64,000 nucleotides of DNA, taken from contig NZ_ATTH01000001.1 of NCBI RefSeq assembly GCF_000419585.1, positions 1,014,005 to 1,078,004 of the forward strand. Reading direction: 5' to 3'. The DNA is from Salisaeta longa DSM 21114 (lineage in GTDB: Bacteria > Bacteroidota > Rhodothermia > Rhodothermales > Salinibacteraceae). The notes beneath the pieces were generated by a model that saw only the letters and a program-made list of their open reading frames with translations, did not search any database and was not told the origin of the DNA. Below, piece after piece: positions 45,577 to 53,153 of the stretch (position 1 is its first letter; each line of letters starts with the position of its first letter). A program made the position numbers and the translations under genes.

Positions 45577-48501
45577 CTATTGCTGTGGTGCAGGCGGCAG
45601 CGGGGCCGCAGCGCCTGATCCACCGGCGGGCGGCGGGCCGCCAAACGGCGCGGCCATGCTGCTGTCGCCCGTTGACAGCCCGTACGCCTGACGCACCTCG
45701 GGCGGTACGCGGTAAGGGGCCTCGGCTAGCAGCGCGTTCAGGCGCTTATCGAAGCGCTGCAGGGCGTCTTGCTTCCCCGCGCTCTGGTACGCAAGGCGCA
45801 CCATGCTCGCGTATTGCAGGGCATAGCTGAAGCTCCGACGGTCGTTGGCGTTGCGAAGCTCGTAGAAGACGACAGGCTCGGCCTGCTGCATCACCTGGGC
45901 CATCATCTGGTAGTTCTGCACCGACTCGAAGGCGCGCGCCGTAAGCAGATACGTTTGCATGGACGCGGCCACCGTGCCGAATGGCATCTCGTACACAAAA
46001 TCGGATAAGAGCGAGTCGGCACGGGTGGCGTAGCCTTTGGCCGCGAGTCGCTCGGTGGCCTGGCTCACGTACAACCGGTAGCCGTCAAGCAGGCGGCGAG
46101 CGTTCTCATTGAAGTACACCGTCGAGTCGCGCAGGTTGGTAAAGCGGAAGCCTTCCATGGCCTGCTCGGTAACCCCTGGCACCACACGCCCCAGCCGCTG
46201 GCTGTGTTTGATGGGCATCACGCGGTACGCTTGCCCCTCTAGGTGGAAGTAGTTTTGCAGGTCGAGCTGGCCGCTTGGACTTACGGTGACGGCAAAGTAG
46301 ATGGGCCGCTTCCACCCGTTGGCCGCGTTGGTCCGCAGGATGTTGTAGGCCGCCACGTCGGCCGCGCGCAGCATGTTGTACTGCTGATCGAGCGGCCGGC
46401 CCTTCAGCGTCCATTGCATGGGCCGCTGCACGCGCATCGAGTCGGAGGTGTAGGCGCGGAGCGTCGCCTTCGCAAAGGAGCCGCCCGGCACCGGCAGTCT
46501 CATCGTACGCGGCTGAAACGCCTGCGGCCGCAGCTGCTCAATCTGCTGATTCGTCATCGAAATGGGCAGCGGCTCGGAGGCATAGAGCGGCTCGTTCTTG
46601 AGCTGCTTCACGTACCACGAGGTATTCAGAAGCGAAAGGTTCACGACGCGCACATCGGTACGCACGCCCTCCACTTCCTGCAAGTACCACAAGGGGTACG
46701 TGTCATTGTCGCCATTCGTAAACAGGATGGCGTCCTCCTCAAGGCTCTGCAGCATGTTGTAGGCGTAATCGTGCGCCACGTAGTTGCCCGAGCGGTCGTG
46801 ATCGTCGTAATTCTGGTAGGTCATCCAGCCCGGTACAGCGAAAAGTACAAGCGCGGCTACACCCCACAGGCCTATGCGCCGGAGCGTGGCGGCCTGCTGC
46901 GCGAGGGCCTCACGGGCCATCTGCAAGAGGCCGGCCGCTCCAATCCCCACCCACAAGCTGAATGCAAAGAAGCTCGCCACGTACGAGTAGTCGCGTTCGC
47001 GCGGCTGCATCGGCGTCTGGTTTAAGTAGATGATGATGCCGATACCTGTTACAAAGAACAGTATGAACACAGCAAAGGCACGGCGCCAGTCTTCATTGAA
47101 ATGGTAGAAGGCCCCAAACAACCCAAGCAAGAGCGGCAGGGCAAAGTACACGTTGCGGCTCGACTTCTCGCTTGGCGTGCCAAGGTAGTCGTCAGTGAGC
47201 GATGCCGGATCGATAAACGACAGCCCGGTCATTGCGGGGGCGTCTTTTTTGTCGCTCGCGCGGCCCGCGAAATTCCACAGGAAGTACCGCACGTACATGT
47301 GCCCAATCTGGTACTTCAGGAAGAACTCCAGGTCCGAGTCGTAGCGTTGGTACACCCGCCAGTGCATGGGCTGCGGCGAGTAGCGCCGCGGAAACCAGGT
47401 CTCGTTGCCTTGCGCGGGCACCTGGCCGGTGGCGTCATCGAAGGTAGTGCCCTGAAGCAGCGGGGTGCTCCCGTACTGCTCGCGCTCGAGGTACGACACA
47501 AAGCGGGCGGCGGTGTCGGGGTCGTTCAGGTCAATGTTGGGCTCCGTTTGGCTGCGGATGAAGATGAGAGCGTACGAGGAATACCCAATCAGAATGACCG
47601 TAAGCGCCATGAAGGCAAGATTCCCGAGCGCCATTTTCTGCTTATGGGTGTAATAGACGCCGTACCCCACCACGGCCGCGATCACGGCGATCGTGAGAAA
47701 GGGCGCCCCCGTGCTCCCCAAAAGGCCCGGCAAGCCCAAGATGATACCCGGATACACCAAGAAGAACAGCCCCGCGGAAAGGACGCCTGTTAGCACAATG
47801 CCTTTCCAGCGCTGCGCAGTGCTCCACGACGATTGGTCGAACTCGGTAAAGAAGACAATGAGCGCGACGAAGAAGAACGTCAGCAGGTTGAGCAGGTGCA
47901 CCCCAATGGCCAATCCAAAGAGGTACGCAATCACGATGAGGTAGCGGTTGGCATCCAGCGACGAGACCTGTGCCCCGCCCGACAGCATTCGCTCTTCGGC
48001 CCGCGCGGCTTCGCTCCACCGCAAGGTCAGCCACACCACCAGGGCCGTAAAAAACATCGAGAAGGCGTACACCTCGGCCTCTACGGCGTTGAACCAAAAG
48101 GAATCGGTAGCTGCATAGGTGAGCGCCCCTACGACGCCAGCCGTGCGCGCCGTAAAGAGATCCCCAGCCGACCAGTCGGACGGCTCGCCTTGCCACCGGC
48201 GCACGAGGCGCACAATGATAAGATGCGTAAGCGCCACGGTGCCCACGCTCGACAGCACCGAGATCAGGTTAACCGCGAGGGCCACGGTTTCCTTGGAAGG
48301 CGCCAGCATAGCAAAAAGCCGCCCCACGAGCATGTAGAACGGCGCCCCGGGCGGGTGCATGACCTGCAGCTTGTAGACACTGGCGATAAACTCGCCCGCA
48401 TCCCAAAACGAAACGGTGGGCGCCACCGTCAGGCCATACAGCACAAGCGCCCACAGCGTAACGCAGGCAGCGACAATGCGATCAGTCGTTTTCCAGTTCA
48501 T
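45577..48501 (-). CDS. DUF2723 membrane protein (O-mannosyltransferase-like)
   Basis: About 974 residues from ATG 48501. The N-terminal half is a polytopic membrane domain with more than ten hydrophobic segments. It opens with the DUF2723 signature LTVAPTVSFWDAGEFIA and HPPGAPFYMLVGR; the acidic DAGE motif in the first outside loop resembles the catalytic site of GT-C glycosyltransferases. The C-terminal third (from about 650) is soluble and periplasmic, with a Pro-rich end. Bacteroidota use such proteins for glycosylation or cell-surface assembly; the substrate is unknown. It is the last gene of the leftward rsmI/ruvX/tonB series and faces the nucleotidyltransferase. Confidence 0.9.
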   Translation of the reverse strand: MNWKTTDRIVAACVTLWALVLYGLTVAPTVSFWDAGEFIASVYKLQVMHPPGAPFYMLVGRLFAMLAPSKETVALAVNLISVLSSVGTVALTHLIIVRLVRRWQGEPSDWSAGDLFTARTAGVVGALTYAATDSFWFNAVEAEVYAFSMFFTALVVWLTLRWSEAARAEERMLSGGAQVSSLDANRYLIVIAYLFGLAIGVHLLNLLTFFFVALIVFFTEFDQSSWSTAQRWKGIVLTGVLSAGLFFLVYPGIILGLPGLLGSTGAPFLTIAVIAAVVGYGVYYTHKQKMALGNLAFMALTVILIGYSSYALIFIRSQTEPNIDLNDPDTAARFVSYLEREQYGSTPLLQGTTFDDATGQVPAQGNETWFPRRYSPQPMHWRVYQRYDSDLEFFLKYQIGHMYVRYFLWNFAGRASDKKDAPAMTGLSFIDPASLTDDYLGTPSEKSSRNVYFALPLLLGLFGAFYHFNEDWRRAFAVFILFFVTGIGIIIYLNQTPMQPRERDYSYVASFFAFSLWVGIGAAGLLQMAREALAQQAATLRRIGLWGVAALVLFAVPGWMTYQNYDDHDRSGNYVAHDYAYNMLQSLEEDAILFTNGDNDTYPLWYLQEVEGVRTDVRVVNLSLLNTSWYVKQLKNEPLYASEPLPISMTNQQIEQLRPQAFQPRTMRLPVPGGSFAKATLRAYTSDSMRVQRPMQWTLKGRPLDQQYNMLRAADVAAYNILRTNAANGWKRPIYFAVTVSPSGQLDLQNYFHLEGQAYRVMPIKHSQRLGRVVPGVTEQAMEGFRFTNLRDSTVYFNENARRLLDGYRLYVSQATERLAAKGYATRADSLLSDFVYEMPFGTVAASMQTYLLTARAFESVQNYQMMAQVMQQAEPVVFYELRNANDRRSFSYALQYASMVRLAYQSAGKQDALQRFDKRLNALLAEAPYRVPPEVRQAYGLSTGDSSMAAPFGGPPPAGGSGAAAPLPPAPQQ

Positions 48502-48568
48502 TCGCAACGATTGATGCAACCAGTAGAGACAGAGTCGAATCCGCCCGCGGGGAGCGAAGTGTTACATG

Positions 48569-49216
48569 CTACCATTCCTGCTGCGTCATGCCAATCAGGC
48601 GCGCCAGGGTGTCCATCGGCAGCTCGCCGTAGTTCAGTGCAAACGCGAGCTCGCCGTTGTTATGAAAGATCCAGGTGGTGGGAATCCAGGTGACCGGAAG
48701 CCCCAAGAACTGGCGGCGGCGATGTTCGTTGGTGGTGATGCTGTTGGGCCCAAGATCGGCGAGCGTGCGTTCGGTCACGCGCCCCGGAATGTTGTGGGCG
48801 GCGAGGGTGTCGGCGCCGGACTGTCCGTTATTCCAGACGGTCACAAACGTAAACGTGACGTTGGGGTGTGCTTCCACCAGATCGGCCCAACCGCTTTTCA
48901 GCTCACGGAGCGAGTTGCCACACCAGGGCGCCCAGAAGTGCACCACGTGCACGCCGTCCTGCCGAATTTGCTGTTGCACGGCTTGCTCGGCCGCTGTAGC
49001 TGCATTGGCAGACAAGGCCGGGCGGGAATCGTTTAGCGCCACGGATTCAGTTGTGGTTGGTGTAGGTGCTGCTGCAGAGGTAGCCGCAGTGTCAACCGCT
49101 GCGGTGGGCGCTGCCTCCCAGGCTTCGGCAACACACGTTTCGTCGTCGGCCGCCGACTGGGCGTGCACGGGAACGGTGAGCCATACGAACCATGCGCAGG
49201 CAAGCAAAAATCGCAT
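48569..49216 (-). CDS. TlpA/thioredoxin-fold exported protein with CGNS active site
   Basis: About 215 residues from ATG 49216, with signal peptide (MRFLLACAWFVWLTVPVHAQ). A 50-residue Ala/Thr/Pro-rich linker follows, then a thioredoxin-like domain starting HVVHFWAPWCGNSLRELKSGW. The usual CxxC is CGNS, so the resolving cysteine is absent. WIPTTWIFHNNGELAF holds the cis-Pro loop. A classical disulfide reductase activity is unlikely; it could be a binding protein or act by a monothiol mechanism. Cys at position 39 of the precursor is the only other cysteine near the N-terminus. It lies between rsmI (29 bases) and DUF2723. Confidence 0.82.
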   Translation of the reverse strand: MRFLLACAWFVWLTVPVHAQSAADDETCVAEAWEAAPTAAVDTAATSAAAPTPTTTESVALNDSRPALSANAATAAEQAVQQQIRQDGVHVVHFWAPWCGNSLRELKSGWADLVEAHPNVTFTFVTVWNNGQSGADTLAAHNIPGRVTERTLADLGPNSITTNEHRRRQFLGLPVTWIPTTWIFHNNGELAFALNYGELPMDTLARLIGMTQQEW

Positions 49217-49245
49217 GATGGGTGAGGGTCGTGTCGAGCAAGCGT

Positions 49246-49914
49246 TCACGAATCGCCGTGCACGACGAGCACAAACTCGCCTCGCACTTTTGACTGCGCC
49301 GCAAGGTACGAGCGCAGTTCTTGCAGCGTTCCATGGCGCATCTCTTCATAGGCCTTGGTGAGCTCCCGCCCGAAGCTCGCTTGGCGATCGGAGCCAAAAT
49401 GAGCCATCAAGTCGTCCAGGGTTTTTACCATCCGGTAGGGCGACTCGTACAGCACCAGCGTCCGCGGCTCGCGCGCCAGCGTTTTTAGCCGCGTCTGGCG
49501 GCCTTTCTTTCGCGGCAGAAATCCCTCAAAGACAAACCGATCGGTGGGCAGCCCGCTAGCAACCAGCGCCGGAACGAAGGCCGTAGCACCGGGCAACGGC
49601 GTAACGTCGAGGCCCGCTTCGCGGCACGCCCGCACAAGATAAAAGCCGGGGTCCGAGATCCCCGGCGTGCCAGCATCAGTGATGAGCGCGATGGTATGCC
49701 CAGCGCGCAATCGCGCCACCAGCTGCGGCGTCTTCTCGCGGGCGTTGTGGTCGTGATAGCTCGTCGTGGGCGTGTCAATATCGTAGTGCTGCAGCAAAAC
49801 GCCCGAGGTGCGCGTATCCTCGCATGCAATCCAATCGGCCTCTTTTAATGTGCGCACCGCGCGGTAGGTGATGTCTTCAAGATTCCCAATAGGCGTTGGA
49901 ACGAGGTAGAGCAC
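49246..49914 (-). CDS. rsmI: 16S rRNA 2'-O-ribose C1402 methyltransferase
   Basis: About 222 residues from GTG 49914, giving the canonical MLYLVPTPIGNLEDITYRA; a TTG at 49944 would add ten residues. EDTRTSGVLLQHY, ITDAGTPGISDPGF (AdoMet region), LPGATAFVPALVASGLP, FEGFLPRKKG and RELTKAYEE are typical RsmI blocks. It methylates the ribose of C1402 in 16S rRNA near the decoding site. Length is somewhat short because the C-terminal helical tail ends at FVLVVHGDS. It follows ruvX. Confidence 0.95.
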   Translation of the reverse strand: MLYLVPTPIGNLEDITYRAVRTLKEADWIACEDTRTSGVLLQHYDIDTPTTSYHDHNAREKTPQLVARLRAGHTIALITDAGTPGISDPGFYLVRACREAGLDVTPLPGATAFVPALVASGLPTDRFVFEGFLPRKKGRQTRLKTLAREPRTLVLYESPYRMVKTLDDLMAHFGSDRQASFGRELTKAYEEMRHGTLQELRSYLAAQSKVRGEFVLVVHGDS

Positions 49915-49964
49915 ACACAGCAGAGGATTATCGGAAAGCAACAAAGGGGGCCACGCTTCAACCG

Positions 49965-50387
49965 CTACCCCGCGTCCAGGTAGTCCTGCAGGATGATTGC
50001 AGCGGCGGCTGCGTCTACACGGCCCTTGTCGCGCCGCCCCGGCTGACGCACGCCGGCTTCCTGCAGCGCTTGTTTCGCAAGTTCAGAGGTAAACCGCTCA
50101 TCCCGTTTGTGGATGGGCACCGCCGGAAGGCGCTCGCGGATACGCGCAATGTAGGCCGCCACCACGTCCGTCGCCGCACCCTCTTCGCCTGCTAGCGTAA
50201 GCGGCCATCCAATGACCAACGCCTCAAGGCCGTCCGTTACCTTCAGGCGCTCAAGCACCGCAAGGGCCTCATCGGGCGCGTAGGTTCCTTCAACACGCGC
50301 AAAGAGCTGCAGCGGGTCGGCCACTGCAATCCCCACGCGCTTCGTTCCGCAGTCGATGCCCACTACCCGGGGCGTAGGGTCTAGCAT
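49965..50387 (-). CDS. ruvX: putative pre-16S rRNA nuclease / Holliday junction resolvase (RuvX/YqgF)
   Basis: A 140-residue RNase H-fold protein. GIDCGTKRVGIAVAD near residues 10-24 holds the first catalytic Asp; VIGWPLTLAGEEG, RDERFTS and DAAAAAIILQDYL contain further conserved positions. E. coli YqgF trims the 5' end of pre-16S rRNA. It is 26 bases downstream of the HU gene and upstream of rsmI, so the cluster touches ribosomal RNA maturation twice. Confidence 0.93.
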   Translation of the reverse strand: MLDPTPRVVGIDCGTKRVGIAVADPLQLFARVEGTYAPDEALAVLERLKVTDGLEALVIGWPLTLAGEEGAATDVVAAYIARIRERLPAVPIHKRDERFTSELAKQALQEAGVRQPGRRDKGRVDAAAAAIILQDYLDAG

Positions 50388-50413
50388 ATCGTGATCCGTT
50401 CGGCCTTCGGTTC

Positions 50414-50797
50414 TTACGCGTCGCCCGCCTCATCGTCCAAGTGTTTATCGGCACTACCTTCCGGAATGGTGTAATCCAGCTCGTGCAGCGGCGTTTGCAG
50501 CACCTCACGAATGCGCTTGCCCGCGCGAAAGTGTGTCTTGCGGCGACTGTGGATGAATACCGGCTCGTTGGTTTGTGGGTTGCGCGCTTTCGGCTTTGCT
50601 TTGGTCTTCTTGACCTCAAATACGCCAAAGTCGCGCAGTTCGATGCGGCACTCCGGATCGGCCTCAATCATCAAGTCGCCCAGCACCTGGATGACAGCCG
50701 AAACCCATGGCTTGGCTTTGTAGATGGGCTCATCCATTTCTTGTGCTACACGCCGGGCCACATCGCGCTTCGTTAACGTCTCCGGTCGATCAGACAT
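50414..50797 (-). CDS. HU/IHF family DNA-binding protein
   Basis: About 127 residues from ATG 50797 (MSDRPETLTKRDVARRVAQ). The HU fold has the arm motif KARNPQTNEPVFIHSRRKTHFRAGKRIRE, close to the IHF/HU signature, preceded by LRDFGVFEVKKTKAKPK. A C-terminal acidic tail of about 25 residues (IPEGSADKHLDDEAGDA) extends beyond the usual 90-residue domain. It bends and compacts DNA. It lies about 110 bases beyond the terminator of the tonB copy upstream and probably starts a transcript with ruvX-rsmI. Confidence 0.9.
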   Translation of the reverse strand: MSDRPETLTKRDVARRVAQEMDEPIYKAKPWVSAVIQVLGDLMIEADPECRIELRDFGVFEVKKTKAKPKARNPQTNEPVFIHSRRKTHFRAGKRIREVLQTPLHELDYTIPEGSADKHLDDEAGDA

Positions 50798-50906
50798 GCA
50801 ATGCAAGGTATCATTCAACGGTCGAAGCGGCCCGCACGCAGCGTTCTAAACGCGCCCCATACTACCGTAAAGAAAGGGCACACGCCGACAAAGATCAACG
50901 CTTGCC

Positions 50907-50950
50907 GAAAGAAGAAACGCGCCGCCCCGAATGACCGGAACGACGCGCGT
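50907..50950 (-). terminator. terminator after tonB copy 1
   Basis: On the minus strand an imperfect GC stem ACGCG.CG...CCGG / ...CGGCGCGT followed by TTTCTTCTTT. It is the degraded duplicate of the terminator at 51903-51948. Confidence 0.7.
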
Positions 50951-50982
50951 CCTCATTGGGATAGCATGTGCTTTTACATACG

Positions 50983-51645
50983 CTACTTGAGCTGGAACAT
51001 CACCGGGAGCGACATCCGAACTTTCACGGCACGCCCACGCTGCTTTCCAGGCGTAAACTCCGTCTTGCGGATGGCGTCCATAGCGGCTTCGTTCAGCAGC
51101 GGATGCACGCCCTGCAGCACCGTGAGATTGGTCGCTTGGCCTTGCTCGTTGACAACAAACTGGATAATTACGCGGCCTTCAATGCCCGCTTTCCGGGCGA
51201 AATCCGGATACTCGCCAAGGTTGTCGTAGATGGCTTGCATGCCACCAACCGGCTTCGGCTGCTGCTCCACCACCATGAAGATTTCTTCCTCCTCTTCTTT
51301 CTTGGGCGGAGGCGGCGGGGGCTGCGTCGGCTGATCGAGCGACTCGCCTAGATCGAGCGAGGCATCAAAGTCGACCTTATTTTCCTTGATGATCTGGTCG
51401 TTGGGCACGGCCACCGGCACCGGCGGCTTGGGCGGGGGCGGGGGCTTCATCTTTTGCTTCGTCTGCTGCACCTCTTCGATCTTTACGACTTCTTGCTGCT
51501 CCATCTGCACCTTGAAGTCGCCCTGGGGCTGAAAATTCAGTCGGAAAGCCGTGATGAGGATGCCCAACGTGACCACGAGACCGACCTCTATCCAGATCGG
51601 ATACTCGTTGCGCAAATCAGCATCCTCGGTTTTTCGAATAGCCAT
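50983..51645 (-). CDS. tonB: energy transducer TonB, copy 1
   Basis: A 220-residue inner-membrane protein. Cytoplasmic N-terminus MAIRKTEDADLRNEYP, one transmembrane helix at about residues 18-36 (IEVGLVVTLGILITAF), Pro-rich stretches MKPPPPPKPPVPV and PTQPPPPPPKKEEEEE, and a C-terminal TonB domain from about 125 (YPDFARKAGIEGRVIIQFVV; AMDAIRKTEFTPGKQRG). It would pass proton-motive energy to outer-membrane receptors. It differs from the adjacent copy at about 18 of 220 positions, mostly in the N-terminal third and near the C-terminus. No exbB/exbD genes are adjacent. Confidence 0.93.
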   Translation of the reverse strand: MAIRKTEDADLRNEYPIWIEVGLVVTLGILITAFRLNFQPQGDFKVQMEQQEVVKIEEVQQTKQKMKPPPPPKPPVPVAVPNDQIIKENKVDFDASLDLGESLDQPTQPPPPPPKKEEEEEIFMVVEQQPKPVGGMQAIYDNLGEYPDFARKAGIEGRVIIQFVVNEQGQATNLTVLQGVHPLLNEAAMDAIRKTEFTPGKQRGRAVKVRMSLPVMFQLK

Positions 51646-51902
51646 GAGGACGTTGGGGTTGATTCAAGCCGTTGCGAACACTACATCGACCCACTCAACT
51701 GTTCCGTTACATTCAGAAGAATTATCGATGCGGGATAAAAACTACACTAACGACATGAATGTTTCGAGAAGAGGCACAGCGGGCGACGTTGCTTCTTCCC
51801 CTTTCAACGGCTACGGCAAGCCTCCCAAAACAGGCGAGTCGCCCGGCCGCAATCACTGCGTTTCGTAGGAGATCGGAACGCCACCTGGTAGGAACAGCAT
51901 GC
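51646..51902. repeat. duplicated spacer with remnant of the vanZ 3' end
   Basis: Part of a stretch over 300 bases long without an intact gene (51646-51981; the terminator is listed separately). The segment about 51754-51840 aligns with the end of vanZ (about 52750-52840): CATG..ATGTTTCG.GAAG, GGCGACG and CAACGGC..GGCAAGCC recur in order. On the minus strand it no longer reads as VanZ. Positions 51646-51750 match the leader of the second tonB copy loosely. This shows that the tandem duplication started inside vanZ. It also supplies the promoter for tonB copy 1. Confidence 0.6.
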
Positions 51903-51948
51903 CCAAACAAAGAAACGCGCCGCTCCGGATAGCCGGAACGGCGCGCTT
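51903..51948 (-). terminator. terminator after tonB copy 2
   Basis: Stem CGCGCCG..CCGG/CCGG..CGGCGCG with loop ATAG; on the minus strand it ends in TTTCTTTGTTT. It lies about 35 bases after the copy 2 stop and separates the two tonB transcripts. Confidence 0.85.
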
Positions 51949-51981
51949 CCTCTATTCAGCTGGAGTATGCTCCTTCGCAGA

Positions 51982-52644
51982 TTACTTGAGCTGGAACATC
52001 ACCGGGAGCGACATCCGAACTTTCACGGCACGTCCACGCTGCTTTCCGGGCGTAAACCGAGTCGCACGAATGGCCTTCATGGCCGCCTCGTTCAGCAGGG
52101 GATGCACGCCCTGCAGCACCGTGAGATTGGTCGCTTGGCCTTGCTCGTTGACAATAAATTGGATAATTACACGTCCTTCAATGCCCGCTTTCCGGGCGAA
52201 ATCCGGATACTCGCCAAGGTTTTCGTAGATGGATTGCATGCCGCCAACCGGCTTCGGCTGTTGCTCCACCACCATAAAGATTTCTTCCTCCTTTTCTTTC
52301 TTGGGCGGAGGGGGCGGGGGCTGCGTCGGCTGATCGAGCGACTCGCCTAGATCGAGCGAGGCATCAAAGTCGACCTTATTTTCCTTGATGATCTGGTCGT
52401 TGGGCACGGCCACCGGTACCGGCGGCTTGGGCGGGGGCGGGGGCTTAATCTTTTGCTTCGTCTGCTTCACCTCTTCCATTTGCACGACTTCTTGCTGCTC
52501 CATTTGCACATTGAAGTCGCCCTGCGTCTGGTAGTTCAGCCGGAAGGCGGTGATGAGGATAGCTAGTGTAACCACAAGACCCACTTGCACCCAGATTGGG
52601 TACTCGTTGCGCAGGTTTGCATCCTCGGTTTTACGAATAGCCAT
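51982..52644 (-). CDS. tonB: energy transducer TonB, copy 2
   Basis: A 220-residue paralogue, about 92 percent identical to copy 1 by my residue count, with the same layout: N-terminal MAIRKTEDANLRNEYP, transmembrane helix about 18-36, two Pro-rich segments and a C-terminal TonB domain ending VRMSLPVMFQLK. Changes cluster at residues 10-66 and around 190-196 (MKAIRATRFTPG in place of MDAIRKTEFTPG), while the middle third is almost unchanged at DNA level, as if homogenised by gene conversion. The starts of the two copies are exactly 999 bases apart. The C-terminal changes might alter receptor contact. Confidence 0.93.
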   Translation of the reverse strand: MAIRKTEDANLRNEYPIWVQVGLVVTLAILITAFRLNYQTQGDFNVQMEQQEVVQMEEVKQTKQKIKPPPPPKPPVPVAVPNDQIIKENKVDFDASLDLGESLDQPTQPPPPPPKKEKEEEIFMVVEQQPKPVGGMQSIYENLGEYPDFARKAGIEGRVIIQFIVNEQGQATNLTVLQGVHPLLNEAAMKAIRATRFTPGKQRGRAVKVRMSLPVMFQLK

Positions 52645-52748
52645 GACACGTACGTCGTTAGTTCAAGCGGCACGAGCGCTACATCGGCAAAGTTCACCGT
52701 TGCAACATACACGGAAGAGGCATCGAAGTAAAGCGATAACCTGCTTGC

Positions 52749-53153
52749 TCATGTGGATGTTTCGCGAAGGACTCGGCGGCGACGAAGCCGCCACTGCCAA
52801 AGCCCAACGGCGAGGGCAAGCCCCAGAAGATCCGCCAGGGCATCGTACGGGTCGCCCCGCCGGCGGATTGGCATGACGTGTTGAAAAACTTCGGTACCCA
52901 CGGCAAACAATACGCCGAGTGCCGTCACCTTGAGCGCTTGCTTCCAAACAGCCCATTGCTCGGGGACATTCACCTGCACGAATCCACGCAAGCTCACCCA
53001 CCCGAGGCCCGCGAACATAAGCACGTGGGCGATTTTATCGAGGCTCAGGACTGGTGAGAATTTTGGGATCCGCTCAGCGGGAAGGGCACATGCAACGGCT
53101 ATACCAAGCACTGCAAGGCCGGTGAGCCACCGGTACTGACGTGTGGTTAGCAT
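52749..53153 (-). CDS. VanZ family membrane protein
   Basis: About 134 residues from ATG 53153 (an ATG at 53168, MAHLPMLTT, is also possible). Three to four hydrophobic segments are visible (WLTGLAVLGIAVACAL, IAHVLMFAGLGWVSL, VTALGVLFAVGTEVFQ, ALADLLGLALAVGLW). DKIAHVLMFAGLG and TEVFQHVMPIRRRGDPYDALADLLG fit the VanZ-like family, named after a teicoplanin-resistance accessory; the role in ordinary bacteria is unknown. It overlaps the nnrD stop by about 7 bases. Its 3' end was included in the tonB duplication. Confidence 0.85.
   Translation of the reverse strand: MLTTRQYRWLTGLAVLGIAVACALPAERIPKFSPVLSLDKIAHVLMFAGLGWVSLRGFVQVNVPEQWAVWKQALKVTALGVLFAVGTEVFQHVMPIRRRGDPYDALADLLGLALAVGLWQWRLRRRRVLRETST

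Noticed and set aside
48569-49216. TlpA-like protein as a standard thiol-disulfide oxidoreductase
   Set aside because: The second cysteine of the CxxC pair is absent (CGNS), so that function was not assigned.
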